Source of the DNA: Rhizobium mongolense USDA 1844
GTDB lineage: Bacteria; Pseudomonadota; Alphaproteobacteria; Rhizobiales; Rhizobiaceae
Assembly (NCBI RefSeq): GCF_000419765.1
Contig: NZ_ATTQ01000015.1
Span: 1 to 64,000 of the forward strand
Direction: 5' to 3'
DNA length: 64,000 nt
The translations under genes and the position numbers were made by a program. This document shows, one piece after another, positions 1 to 9,070 of the stretch. The notes beneath the pieces are model-generated. The model had not been told where the DNA came from. It saw nothing but the letters and a program-made list of their open reading frames with translations, and searched no databases. The stretch's first letter is position 1, and each line of letters opens with the position of its first letter.

Positions 1-312
1 AAGTCGAACGTCGTGGCGGGTCTCAAGGCTTACGAAGATGCCAAGTCCGATCCGGACAAGCTTTCCTCGATGGGCTTTGCGGTGGCCATGAACAACGTGA
101 AGATCGCTTCGTCGGAAACGATCCTGGAGATCGTCAACCACGCCATGCTGATCTGCGGCATCGTCGGCTACAAGAACGGTACGCCCTTCAGCCTTGGCCG
201 GCATTTGCGCGACGCTCATTCCGCTCAGCTCATGATCTCGAATGACCGCATCCTCGGCAACACGTCGAGCATGCTTCTCGTCCACAAGCAGGACACTAGC
301 CTACTGGGGTGA
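1..312 (+). CDS. Acyl-CoA dehydrogenase family protein, C-terminal fragment (5' end outside window)
   Basis: The reading frame is already open at base 1, so only the last 103 residues are visible. They form the final four-helix-bundle part of a flavin-dependent acyl-CoA dehydrogenase: an arginine-rich RHLRDAHSAQLMISNDRILG segment followed by a short C-terminal tail. In the family this bundle packs against FAD and completes the tetramer. Its stop codon is 5 bases upstream of the amino acid:carrier protein ligase start, so the two are co-transcribed. This pairing suggests it may oxidise a carrier-bound acyl or aminoacyl group rather than take part in fatty acid breakdown. That role is inferred. 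Confidence 0.8.
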   Translation, partial: KSNVVAGLKAYEDAKSDPDKLSSMGFAVAMNNVKIASSETILEIVNHAMLICGIVGYKNGTPFSLGRHLRDAHSAQLMISNDRILGNTSSMLLVHKQDTSLLG

Positions 313-317
313 CAGTC

Positions 318-1226
318 ATGGATATGCAGACCTCGTTTCTAGACCGGCTCTTCGAATCCGGTCTCCTGATCGATACCGGCGTCGACGGTCTTTATGGCCG
401 TAGCGGGCAGTTCGAAGACGTGATCACCGCCTTCGAGCGCCTAATCGACAAATTCGGCGGTGCGGATGGCGCAGAAGCCATGCGCTTTCCGCCGGGCATG
501 AACCGCGCGCTTTTCGAAAAGAGCGGCTACATGAAAAGCTTCCCGCAGCTTGCGGGTACCGTCCACAGCTTCTGTGGCAGTGAACTCGATCACATGAACC
601 TGCTGCAGTGCATGGAAGTCGGCGACGACTGGACGGAGGGCCAGCAAGCGACGGATATCGTGCTGACGCCTGCCGCTTGCTATCCCCTTTATCCGACAAT
701 CGCCAAGCGCGGCAATCTGCCTGCGAAGGGCGGTCTCTTCGACCTGCAGTCCTATTGCTTTCGCCATGAACCGTCGAAGGATCCCGCCCGCCAGCAGCTC
801 TTCCGCATGCGCGAATATGTCTGCATGGGCACCGAAAGCCACGTGACCGACTTCCGTCAGCGCTGGATGGATCGCGGCGTCGAGATGATGAAGCAGGTCG
901 GCCTAAAAGTCGTCATCGACGTCGCCAACGACCCATTTTTCGGCCGCGGCGGCAAGATGATGGTCAACAACCAGCGTGATCAGAACCTGAAGTTCGAGCT
1001 GCTGATCCCGATCACGTCGGCCGCCAAGCCGACAGCCTGCATGAGCTTTAACTATCATCAGGACTCCTTCGGCCTGAAGTGGGACCTGAACCTCGAGGAC
1101 GGCAGCGTCGCGCACACTGCATGCGTCGGCTTCGGTCTCGAGCGCATCGCGCTTGCGCTGTTCCATCATCACGGGCTCGACGTGACGGAATGGCCGGCGA
1201 ATGTGCGCAAGACCCTCTGGGGCTGA
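318..1226 (+). CDS. Amino acid--[acyl-carrier-protein] ligase (class II seryl-tRNA synthetase homologue)
   Basis: This 302-residue protein matches the rhizobial family of truncated seryl-tRNA synthetase homologues, which lack the tRNA-binding arm. They activate small amino acids with ATP and load them onto the phosphopantetheine arm of a carrier protein. The three zinc ligands known from the Bradyrhizobium enzyme (Cys131, Glu176, Cys279) have exact-spacing counterparts here at Cys121, Glu166 and Cys269. Class II motif 3 is GFGLERIALALF near the end. I chose ATG 318 because GGGG at 306–309 sits 8 bases upstream; a GTG at 309 overlapping the previous stop is the alternative. No carrier protein gene is visible and it is probably upstream of the window. 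Confidence 0.9.
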   Translation: MDMQTSFLDRLFESGLLIDTGVDGLYGRSGQFEDVITAFERLIDKFGGADGAEAMRFPPGMNRALFEKSGYMKSFPQLAGTVHSFCGSELDHMNLLQCMEVGDDWTEGQQATDIVLTPAACYPLYPTIAKRGNLPAKGGLFDLQSYCFRHEPSKDPARQQLFRMREYVCMGTESHVTDFRQRWMDRGVEMMKQVGLKVVIDVANDPFFGRGGKMMVNNQRDQNLKFELLIPITSAAKPTACMSFNYHQDSFGLKWDLNLEDGSVAHTACVGFGLERIALALFHHHGLDVTEWPANVRKTLWG

Positions 1227-1234
1227 GCGGTTCG

Positions 1235-2197
1235 ATGTCCTCCGTTTTCCCGGCCATCCGTCCAGATGGCTACCGCCAGCATGCGCTGCATTCCAACGAG
1301 CGCATGTGGCCGGAAACCAACTGCTATATCGACCTCTGGATCGAAGTGCTGAACACGCTCAGGCTGCCGCCTGAAGCGATGCTCGGCTTTACCCTGACGC
1401 AGGATTTCGAGGGCGATCAATTCACCTTCTTCAAGGTGCCGCTCGAAGACCTCGAGGCGCTTTACGGCATCCGTGTCACCGAACTCGCGATCTTCGACCG
1501 CGTCGAGCATCACGTCGAAACGCAGATCAGCCGCAGCCGTCTTTGCCTGATCGAAATGGACTCCTTCTATATGCCGGATACCCACGGTACGGCCTATCGT
1601 ACCGAACACGGCAAGACGACCGTCGCCATCAACCGGCTGGATGTTGCTGCCAAGCGCGTTGAGTATTTTCACAATGCCGGCTATTTCCAGCTTGAAGGCG
1701 AGGACTTCGACGGGCTCTTCCAGATGCATCTGACGGACGGGGATTCGCCCTTCTTGCCCTATACGGAATTTGCAAAATTTCCGGAGGCGTTTCCAGGCGA
1801 GAACTATATCGGCGATGTGGCGCACCGTCTTTTCAAAATCCATTTCTCGCGCCGGCCTGCCGAAAACCCGATCCGTGCCTTCGCCAAGCAATTTCCGCAG
1901 CAGGTGGAAGTTGTCGCCGAGCGCCCTTTCGGCTTCTTCCACAAATATGCCTTCAACACCTTGCGCCAGTTCGGCGCAAATTTCGAGTTGGCCGCAGATC
2001 ACCTCGCGTGGCTTTCTCCGGGCAGGTTCGCGCAAGCTGAAGAGAATGCCCGGCGTATCTCCGAAGTGGCGAAGTCGGTGCAGTTTCAGCTTGCCCGTGC
2101 CGTCACGCGCAGGAAGTTCGAGCCATTGCAGGCGGCACTTGATCCGGGGGCAGATGCATGGGATGCCATGATGACTTCGATTTCCGATCGACTTTGA
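1235..2197 (+). CDS. DUF1839 family protein
   Basis: A 320-residue protein of the DUF1839 family, which is usually found directly beside amino acid:carrier protein ligases in rhizobia. It begins 8 bases after the ligase stop, so it is translationally close to it. It is soluble, with no signal peptide or membrane segment. Conserved-looking blocks are NERMWPETNCYIDLWIEVL near the N-terminus and EMDSFYMPDTHGTAYR in the middle. The function is unknown. Genomic pairing suggests a role in transferring or processing the carrier-bound amino acid, perhaps as the acyltransferase that offloads it. The ATG at 1235 is preferred over an upstream in-frame extension that overlaps the ligase. Confidence 0.8.
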   Translation: MSSVFPAIRPDGYRQHALHSNERMWPETNCYIDLWIEVLNTLRLPPEAMLGFTLTQDFEGDQFTFFKVPLEDLEALYGIRVTELAIFDRVEHHVETQISRSRLCLIEMDSFYMPDTHGTAYRTEHGKTTVAINRLDVAAKRVEYFHNAGYFQLEGEDFDGLFQMHLTDGDSPFLPYTEFAKFPEAFPGENYIGDVAHRLFKIHFSRRPAENPIRAFAKQFPQQVEVVAERPFGFFHKYAFNTLRQFGANFELAADHLAWLSPGRFAQAEENARRISEVAKSVQFQLARAVTRRKFEPLQAALDPGADAWDAMMTSISDRL

Positions 2198-2213
2198 TAC
2201 CGGGGGCTTGAAC

Positions 2214-4682
2214 ATGGGGGGGCGGTTGGCGAGCGTCGGTGCGGAAGAGGCCCTGCTTTCCGAAGGCTGGAATCTGGTTCTGACGGAACCGGGAGCTTGC
2301 TTGACGCCGCATGACATTCCGCCGTCTTCGAGGTTCATTGCCGCACCTGTTCCTGGAACTGTGGCCGACGCTTTGGAGCGCGCCGGTCTCTTCGATCGCG
2401 AAAATCCGGAGCCGCTGAATACGAAAGATGCCTGGTACGTCTGCCGGCTCTTCGACGCCCAGCCTGGCGATGTTATCCTCCGTTTCGGAGGGCTTGCGAC
2501 GCTCTGCCATGTCTTTCTGAATGGGCAGGAAATCCTCTCTTCCGAGAGCATGTTCACGGCGCATGAAATCCCGGTCACGCTTATGGGCGGCGATGATCTG
2601 GTCCTTTGTTTCCGTGCGCTCGGTCCCCGTCTGAGCGAGCCCGGAGCCCGCGCCCGCTGGCGTCCTCAGATGATCGGGCCCCAGGGGCTCAAGAACTTTC
2701 GTACGACGCTGCTTGGCCACATGCCTGGCTGGTGCCCGGAAATTCATGCTGTCGGCCCGTGGCGGCCGATTACGCTTGTTCGCCGCAGCGCGATGTCGAT
2801 CGACAATGTCTCGATCCGGGCTGTCCTGGAAAATGGCATCGGCCGCCTCAGCGTTTCATTGCACGCGGATGCCGAAAATCCCGAGATGCTGCTTCGCTGC
2901 GGAGAGGTGGAGCAAGGCTTCGAGAAGATCGGCGCAAATCATTATTCGGCGATCCTCAAGCTGCCGGAGGTCACGCCGTGGTGGCCGCATACGCACGGGA
3001 CTCCGCATCTTTACGAACTGACGCTCGTTTCGGACGGCACCGAATATTCGCTTGGAAAGACCGGCTTCCGGCGGATCGAAATCGATCGTGGCGTCGATGG
3101 CGATGGGTTCGGCCTTCGGGTGAATGGCGAGCCCGTCTTCTGCCGCGGTGCTGTCTGGACGACGGCCGATATCGTTCGCCTGCCGGGTGCCCGCGCGGAC
3201 TACGAGCCCTTTCTGCGCCTTGCTGCCGGCGCCGGTATGAACATGATCCGCATCGGCGGCACGATGGCTTATGAGACGCCAGAGTTCTTCGAGCTTTGCG
3301 ATGAGCTCGGCATTCTTGTCTGGCAGGACTTCATGTTCGCCAATTTCGACTATCCGCGAAGCGACAAGGCCTTCACGGGCCACGTTCATGCCGAAGTCGA
3401 GGGTTTTATCCATGGAGTTCAGGCTTCTCCTTCGCTCGCGGTTCTTTGCGGAGGAAGCGAGATTTATCAACAGGCGGCGATGCTTGGGTTGCCGCAGGAA
3501 TTCTGGCGCGGGCCGCTGACGGAGGACGTCATTCCGGCGATTGCAGAGCGTATGCGCCCCGACGTGCCCTATGTGCCGAACTCCCCTTGCGGTGGGGCCA
3601 TGCCTTTTTCGCCAAATGCCGGCGTCACGCATTATTACGGCATTGGAGCCTATATGCGCCCGCTGGAGGATGCTCGCCGCGCCGACGTTCGGTTTGCTGC
3701 AGAAACCCTCGCCTTCGCCCATGCGCCGCAACAAAAAACATTGCAGCGGCATCTGGATGTCCCGGCAGTCCATAGTCCGCTGTGGAAAGCTCGCGTTCCG
3801 CGGGATCGCGGCGCCTCCTGGGATTTCGAGGATGTTCGCGACTTCTACCTGAAGGAACTTTATGACGTCGACCCAGCGGCGCTGCGCCGGGAAAATCCGG
3901 AGCGCTATCTCGATTTGTCCCGCGCCGTGACAGGCGAGGTTCTGACGGAAACCTTCGCGGAATGGCGGCGCAAGGGTTCAAACTGCAACGGTGCGCTTGT
4001 CTGGACGCTTCAGGATATTCTGCCTGGTCCCGGTTGGGGCGTTGTCGATTCCACCGGTGAGCCGAAACCGGTCTGGTATGCCATGCGCCGCGCCTTCCGC
4101 CCGATTCAAGTGCTGCTGACGGACGAGGGCACGAACGGTCTTGACGTGCATGTCATCAATGAAACCGGCGAAAGCCTGCCGGTTGAGCTTGAAGTCGTCT
4201 GCCTGCGAGACGGTAGGCAAAGAGCCGTCGGCGGCAGCCAAGTACTGATACTTGCGCCAAGATCCACCGAAAAGCTCGCCGCGACCGAGCTCTTCGGTGC
4301 ATTTTTCGACACGACCTATGCATTCCGTTTCGGTCCGCCTGCCCATGACGTAACCGTCGCGCGGCTGCGCTCTGCCGATGGCGGCCTGCTTGCCGAAGCA
4401 TTCCATTTCCCGCTCGGACGGTCGAAGGCGTTTCACGATGCCGCGATCGATGTGAAGGCCGTAGAAGATGGCGGGAACTGGACCCTTGAGCTGCAGGCCG
4501 ATCGCCTTGCGCAGTCCGTACACGTTGATGTCCCGAATTACCGTGCAGCCGACGATTGGTTTCATCTGGCGCCAGGTTCGGTCAAACGCGTCACACTGCA
4601 TGCGCTTGCGGGCGCGACGAAGGGCGAGGCGCCCGCTGGTGAAATCAGGACGTTGGGAGGTTCGCGTATTTTGGCGATCTGA
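2214..4682 (+). CDS. Glycoside hydrolase family 2 protein (beta-mannosidase-like)
   Basis: This 822-residue protein has the GH2 layout: an N-terminal jelly-roll sugar-binding domain, an immunoglobulin-like domain, then a TIM barrel starting near residue 300. The barrel carries the typical run RIGGTMAYE…CDELGILVWQDFMFANFDYP. The proposed acid/base Glu is about residue 416 in CGGSEIYQQ, where beta-mannosidases have GNNE. No export signal is visible, so it would act in the cytoplasm or on a lipid-linked intermediate. I prefer ATG 2214, with GGGGGC 7–12 bases upstream, over TTG 2208. It follows the DUF1839 gene by 16 bases. The 3' end overlaps the convergent hydrolase gene by 38 bases. Substrate unknown. 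Confidence 0.82.
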   Translation: MGGRLASVGAEEALLSEGWNLVLTEPGACLTPHDIPPSSRFIAAPVPGTVADALERAGLFDRENPEPLNTKDAWYVCRLFDAQPGDVILRFGGLATLCHVFLNGQEILSSESMFTAHEIPVTLMGGDDLVLCFRALGPRLSEPGARARWRPQMIGPQGLKNFRTTLLGHMPGWCPEIHAVGPWRPITLVRRSAMSIDNVSIRAVLENGIGRLSVSLHADAENPEMLLRCGEVEQGFEKIGANHYSAILKLPEVTPWWPHTHGTPHLYELTLVSDGTEYSLGKTGFRRIEIDRGVDGDGFGLRVNGEPVFCRGAVWTTADIVRLPGARADYEPFLRLAAGAGMNMIRIGGTMAYETPEFFELCDELGILVWQDFMFANFDYPRSDKAFTGHVHAEVEGFIHGVQASPSLAVLCGGSEIYQQAAMLGLPQEFWRGPLTEDVIPAIAERMRPDVPYVPNSPCGGAMPFSPNAGVTHYYGIGAYMRPLEDARRADVRFAAETLAFAHAPQQKTLQRHLDVPAVHSPLWKARVPRDRGASWDFEDVRDFYLKELYDVDPAALRRENPERYLDLSRAVTGEVLTETFAEWRRKGSNCNGALVWTLQDILPGPGWGVVDSTGEPKPVWYAMRRAFRPIQVLLTDEGTNGLDVHVINETGESLPVELEVVCLRDGRQRAVGGSQVLILAPRSTEKLAATELFGAFFDTTYAFRFGPPAHDVTVARLRSADGGLLAEAFHFPLGRSKAFHDAAIDVKAVEDGGNWTLELQADRLAQSVHVDVPNYRAADDWFHLAPGSVKRVTLHALAGATKGEAPAGEIRTLGGSRILAI

Positions 4683-6504
4683 CCGCGTGGCTGCGGTCCT
4701 CATGCGGTGTTGCCTGGCGCGTCCCGATCTTCAGCGAAATGGAGCGGACTTCCTGAAGATAGAAGGACTGAGCATGTGCCTGTGTAAGGTTATGATCGGC
4801 TTCCGGTATGATGTTGAGCCGAACGTTGCCGTAGCGTTTCAGATATGAGCCATTCTTGCCAAAATGATCGTTGAACTGCTCAAGACCGGTATCATGGGCG
4901 GTATAGATCAGCGACACGTCAACCTTGCGGGCTTTCAGGGACTGGAAGAGATCGAGAATTGCGGTCCGCTCCTCGGATCGGAACGGCAGGAAATCCAGCA
5001 TCGGACGGCTTAGCCTGATCGCGCGTCGCACCAGAGAGGTGATGAAATTTTTGATTGCCCGCGGGACATCGATTTCACCGCGCAACAACCGCTTTAGGGT
5101 TTCGAACTGCAGCAGCTTCAGGCGGTATGTTTCGAGCGAGCGCGGCACATGGCGAAGCGATGCGTCGACCGTGAGCTTACCGGACCAGTGGAAGACATAG
5201 GGATTGGCAGCAATCAAGCCGCTGGAGCGTTCATCCCAGAGGCTGCCCTGGAAAGCGAGGTAACCGCCGCTGCAGCGACCGACAAGCACGGCAGGCAGCA
5301 GCTTGGATGACTCCAGAAGATCGAAGGCCGCTGCGATCTCGTCGTTCTGTCCCTTGAAGTAGAGCACCTGCTCCGGCGCGCCGGGTGTGGGCGGGCTATC
5401 TGCGACATTCGCATTGTCGAAGCGCAGCGAGGGAATGCCGTCGCGGGCAAGCGCGCGCGCCATTTTTACGGATGTGCGGCCCCAGCCCGCATGCCGGTCG
5501 TAAGCCGTCGTCAAGATGATTGCGGTTGCACCCCGGCGCGGAGCCGTGGGCTCGCAAAGAATGCCATAGAGTTCGTCAGCTTTTCCAAATCGCAACGGCG
5601 TCTCGGTGAACTCGGCGGTTGTAAGCGGTGCTACGGTCGGGCGTTGCCTTCGCGTTGATGTCCCCATCTGAGAACGGGAAATCGATTTCACCCATTCGAC
5701 GATGTGATTGCCGGTCTCTACCGGCATCGTTGCGATCGTCGGGTTGAAGACGAGTTCGTCATAGCCGCGATAGACAGCTTCGCGCGTGGCCGGATGCAGG
5801 TCTTTGACATGGGCGGCAAAATCTTCGTCGGCCGAACGGTTGGGGCGTGTCAGCACCAAGCAGTTTCTTGCGTCGAGCTTCGAAAGCTCCATGAGGTTGA
5901 TTTTGCGAACTTCCGCTGCGATTTCGTCCGACATACGAAGGCCGGCGATCCATACGCCCTGTGTTTCGCGCTGGCTCTCGGCAACGCCCATTCCGTCGTC
6001 GATCATCTTCGACCATACGGAGAGTTCACGCAGATAGAGCCGGCCGGAGATTGCAGGCGCCATCAATGCAATGCCCTCGACACCGCCGAGCCTTTGCGCC
6101 AGATCGACAGCGATCGTGCTGCCGAGACTCTGGCTCACAAGTATGATGTTGTCACAGCCGGAAAGCGATTTCAGCTGCGCTGCAGCCTGCTCCGCCGTTT
6201 CGAGCCAGACCGCCAGGCCGCGGCTATGGTCCGTTACGTCCAGCGCGTCGCCGGTTCCTGCGTAATCGAAGCGCAGGCTTGCCACACCCGCTTCGGCAAG
6301 TTCTTCTGCCAGGATACGGAAGAACTTGCGGGTGCACATTTCCTCGAAGCCCCAGGGGCTGACAAAGAGAACGGCCGTGGATTTGCGTGCGGCTTGACTG
6401 GCAGGTGCGTAAAGGCCGATTGTGCCAGCAAAAGTCACCGGCTCGGCTGCTGCGGCAGCTCTTTGCGTTGTCTTGCTTTTGTTGGTATCCAGCCCCGTGC
6501 TCAT
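4645..6504 (-). CDS. Tandem alpha/beta hydrolase, two domains
   Basis: A 619-residue protein made of two alpha/beta hydrolase domains, roughly residues 25–275 and 300–595. In the first, the nucleophile elbow reads SQSLG with Ser126, so the first Gly of GxSxG is Ser. In the second it reads GRCSGG, placing Cys411 at the nucleophile position; a later YTAHD and PEADHN would supply Asp and His. Paired hydrolases of this kind occur in exopolysaccharide and exosortase-type loci, possibly as thioesterases or acyltransferases. It is 12 bases downstream of the flippase gene on the same strand and forms an operon with it. Substrate unknown; carrier-bound aminoacyl or acyl groups are a guess from context. 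Confidence 0.72.
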   Translation of the reverse strand: MSTGLDTNKSKTTQRAAAAAEPVTFAGTIGLYAPASQAARKSTAVLFVSPWGFEEMCTRKFFRILAEELAEAGVASLRFDYAGTGDALDVTDHSRGLAVWLETAEQAAAQLKSLSGCDNIILVSQSLGSTIAVDLAQRLGGVEGIALMAPAISGRLYLRELSVWSKMIDDGMGVAESQRETQGVWIAGLRMSDEIAAEVRKINLMELSKLDARNCLVLTRPNRSADEDFAAHVKDLHPATREAVYRGYDELVFNPTIATMPVETGNHIVEWVKSISRSQMGTSTRRQRPTVAPLTTAEFTETPLRFGKADELYGILCEPTAPRRGATAIILTTAYDRHAGWGRTSVKMARALARDGIPSLRFDNANVADSPPTPGAPEQVLYFKGQNDEIAAAFDLLESSKLLPAVLVGRCSGGYLAFQGSLWDERSSGLIAANPYVFHWSGKLTVDASLRHVPRSLETYRLKLLQFETLKRLLRGEIDVPRAIKNFITSLVRRAIRLSRPMLDFLPFRSEERTAILDLFQSLKARKVDVSLIYTAHDTGLEQFNDHFGKNGSYLKRYGNVRLNIIPEADHNLTQAHAQSFYLQEVRSISLKIGTRQATPHEDRSHAVRSPKYANLPTS

Positions 6505-6516
6505 TTCGATTCCTCG

Positions 6517-8031
6517 TCATATTCTGCGCGGCGTGAGCAGCGCCAGCGCATGAAATGCCAGTGGATGCGCCAGCTTCGGCAGGCGATTGACGATCTGTTC
6601 CATCACCGCAATATCAGCAGCCGGAATGGCGCTCAGCAGGCGTAGGGCGATCCCATAGGCGCCTGCCGCTGCGATAACCGCAACAACAAGACCGCCAATT
6701 CCTGGAACAAGATGAACGGCTCCAAATGCTGTCGCCCCGCAAAGGACCGCGGCAGCGGCGATGCGGACAATCGGGATCGACATTTGGTAGATCGAGCCGT
6801 CGAGGTCGATACGCGCGACCATCAATATGCACATGACCGTAAATGCCAGAAAACGGATTGCCGCAGCACCTTCTCCGCCATACCAGGGCACGGCGGCAAA
6901 ACAGCCCACAGCGAGTACAAGGCTGGCTATGCCTCCGATCATCAGGCGTTCGCGAATTCGATCGACGGAATACAGATATTGCGTGCAAATCTGTGTGAAG
7001 ACGTAAGGTATGGCCGTCAGCGCCAAGATGGCGACTGTACCGCCTGCCGGCGCGAAGGGCTGGCCGAAGATTGCAACGACGAGCGGCTTGGCGATAGCGG
7101 CAAGGCCGACGCTCATCGGCAGCGTGATGTATGCAATGCTTCGAACGACCCCTTCAAAGATGCTCGCAGGGAGTTTGCCGTTGGGATTGGAATGAATTTT
7201 TTCCGAATAATAGGGAATAAGGCTACCGCTCAGCTGGACGGGAAGCTGCAGTGCGAGATTGGCTAGCGACAAACCGACGGCATAATAGCCGACAGCCTCC
7301 ACGCCCCAATCCTTCTGCAGGAAGAAGAGCTCAATGCGATTTAGGAAGATCGATGTATTTGCGTATTCCAAGGACAGAATGAACGAAGAGCTCGCGAGAT
7401 AATTCACGCCGATACCACACGAGTTTGCGCGGGCCGAGGCAATCCTGAGCGTAAAGAGGAACATCAGGAACTGACCGGCTGCATAACCGGCCAAGGCGCC
7501 GCTAACGCCGTATAGCAGCGCACCTGCAAGCACGACGACGACCTGTACGACGGAGCTTGCGATCGTCAGCAGAAAATAAGGCGCGAGATTCTGTTCCCCG
7601 ATGAGATAGTTCTTGGTGTAAGCCCCGATCGACTGGAAAAGGAAGAGGACGCCGGTGATGACAATCACGGCCGGGGCGCCGACGGCCCAATGAAGCTGCT
7701 CGGCTTCGAAATAGACCAGGGAATAAACGGCGAGCACTATCAGCGACGCAATGATCGTTGGCCGTACGAGATAGGCGGCAAAGCTACGGCGTTCTTCATA
7801 GGATCTGCCCTGGGCCCGCAGTTGCGGCAGGATGCGCAGAAGCATGACGCCAGTGCCTAGTTCGGCGACAAGCGCTCCGGTCGTTACCAGCCACAGGGAA
7901 AATGCGATAATCCCGTTTGCTTCCGGGCCGAGCAGCCGCGCGGCGATGATCGAACATGCAAAACCCGTTGCAAGCAGGGTCAGGCCTGCTGCCGCATTGA
8001 GCGCCGAGTTTGCCATTATGCTCTTCGCCAT
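6517..8031 (-). CDS. Polysaccharide flippase (MOP superfamily, Wzx-like)
   Basis: A 504-residue integral membrane protein with about 12–14 hydrophobic segments and few charged residues. It has the N-terminal pattern of oligosaccharide flippases: AAARLLGPEANGIIAFSLWL after the first helix. Such proteins move undecaprenyl-linked repeat units across the inner membrane. It is encoded divergently from the GT2 gene and immediately upstream of the tandem hydrolase, which supports a surface-glycan assembly role. ATG 8031 (MAKSIMANS) is used; ATG 8016 is possible. No Wzy polymerase is visible in the window. Confidence 0.8.
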   Translation of the reverse strand: MAKSIMANSALNAAAGLTLLATGFACSIIAARLLGPEANGIIAFSLWLVTTGALVAELGTGVMLLRILPQLRAQGRSYEERRSFAAYLVRPTIIASLIVLAVYSLVYFEAEQLHWAVGAPAVIVITGVLFLFQSIGAYTKNYLIGEQNLAPYFLLTIASSVVQVVVVLAGALLYGVSGALAGYAAGQFLMFLFTLRIASARANSCGIGVNYLASSSFILSLEYANTSIFLNRIELFFLQKDWGVEAVGYYAVGLSLANLALQLPVQLSGSLIPYYSEKIHSNPNGKLPASIFEGVVRSIAYITLPMSVGLAAIAKPLVVAIFGQPFAPAGGTVAILALTAIPYVFTQICTQYLYSVDRIRERLMIGGIASLVLAVGCFAAVPWYGGEGAAAIRFLAFTVMCILMVARIDLDGSIYQMSIPIVRIAAAAVLCGATAFGAVHLVPGIGGLVVAVIAAAGAYGIALRLLSAIPAADIAVMEQIVNRLPKLAHPLAFHALALLTPRRI

Positions 8032-8191
8032 GAATACTACCGCTTTTCCTTTTCCCGGAGACCACAGCGCATAATGAAGTGTCTATTTCAGATACCTTAA
8101 TATTTGTCGCTTAAAGTCCAGTTAAACGTCGCACCTGTGATCGTTATGAAAATCACCGCAATTTGCCGGCTTATGCCTTCAGGGGTATCGA

Positions 8192-9070
8192 TTGTTCAGC
8201 CTCATCGTCTGTACCGTTGATCGTTTCGATCAACTCGAGCGTCTCTTTGGATCATTGGCAAGGCAGACGCTGAAGACGTTTGAAATCATTCTGGTTGATC
8301 AGAATGAAGATGGCCGGCTATTCGATCTGGTGGAACGCTTCGCGTCTTCCTTTCCCATTCACCATCTACGCTCCGGGCGCGGGCTTTCGCATGCGCGCAA
8401 TAACGGAATTGCGAAAGCATCGGGAACCTATGTGTGCTTTCCCGACGACGACTGCTGGTACCAGCCCGTTACCTTGGAAATCGCTGCGCGGCTCTTTCGA
8501 GAAAATCCCGCGCTTTCGATCGTAACGGGACGAACGCTTGATGCGGATGGCAAGCCTTCCGTTAGCCCCACGGGTGATCGCAGCGTAGAGATATCCCGCC
8601 GGACTTATCTTAGCTGCGGCAATTCGAACGGCATCTTCGTTCGTCGTGAAGCGCTTTCGGCAATCGGCGGCTTCGACGAGAATCTGGGCGTTGGGTCGGC
8701 GTCGCCGTTTCAAAGCGGAGAGGAGGCCGATCTCCTGCTGCGCTTCGTCGGTGCCGGTCAAAAACTCATGTACTTCCCGGAACTCATCGTCCATCACGAT
8801 CAGGTTGTGAACGTGATCGGTACCCAGCAGATCGAACGCGCTCGAAAATATGGTCGCGGTTTCGGTGCGCTGCTGCGCAAGCACGATTTTTCTTTGCCGT
8901 ACGTGACCTACAGAATTGCACGCCCGGCGATCGGCTGGCTTGTTGCGCGGTTGCGCTTTAATGCGGATGAAGCGGCATTCAAACGAGCATGGCTCAAAGG
9001 GATCGTCGAAGGGTACAAGGCTTGGCCGGGATGGAACGGCGCTGATCAGTCGCTTAGGATTGAGTCGTAG
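8192..9070 (+). CDS. Glycosyltransferase family 2
   Basis: A 292-residue GT-A fold glycosyltransferase. The N-terminus FSLIVCTVDRFDQLERLFGS is the usual nucleotide-sugar-binding strand. CFPDDDC near residue 90 is the metal-binding DxD motif, and GGFDENLG…GEEADLLLR is the acceptor-side region with the catalytic acidic residues. No membrane segment is visible, so it probably acts on lipid-linked sugars at the cytoplasmic face. The start is TTG 8192, supported by AGGGG at 8181–8185 and the lack of an in-frame ATG upstream. The last 25 bases overlap the convergent GT4 gene. Confidence 0.83.
   Translation: MFSLIVCTVDRFDQLERLFGSLARQTLKTFEIILVDQNEDGRLFDLVERFASSFPIHHLRSGRGLSHARNNGIAKASGTYVCFPDDDCWYQPVTLEIAARLFRENPALSIVTGRTLDADGKPSVSPTGDRSVEISRRTYLSCGNSNGIFVRREALSAIGGFDENLGVGSASPFQSGEEADLLLRFVGAGQKLMYFPELIVHHDQVVNVIGTQQIERARKYGRGFGALLRKHDFSLPYVTYRIARPAIGWLVARLRFNADEAAFKRAWLKGIVEGYKAWPGWNGADQSLRIES

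Noticed and set aside
1169..2578. 469-codon minus-strand frame across DUF1839 and GH2
   Set aside because: It is antisense to two contiguous genes with good start sites and has no family similarity.
5704..6645. 313-codon plus-strand frame opposite the tandem hydrolase
   Set aside because: Antisense; the hydrolase reading on the minus strand has two recognisable catalytic domains.
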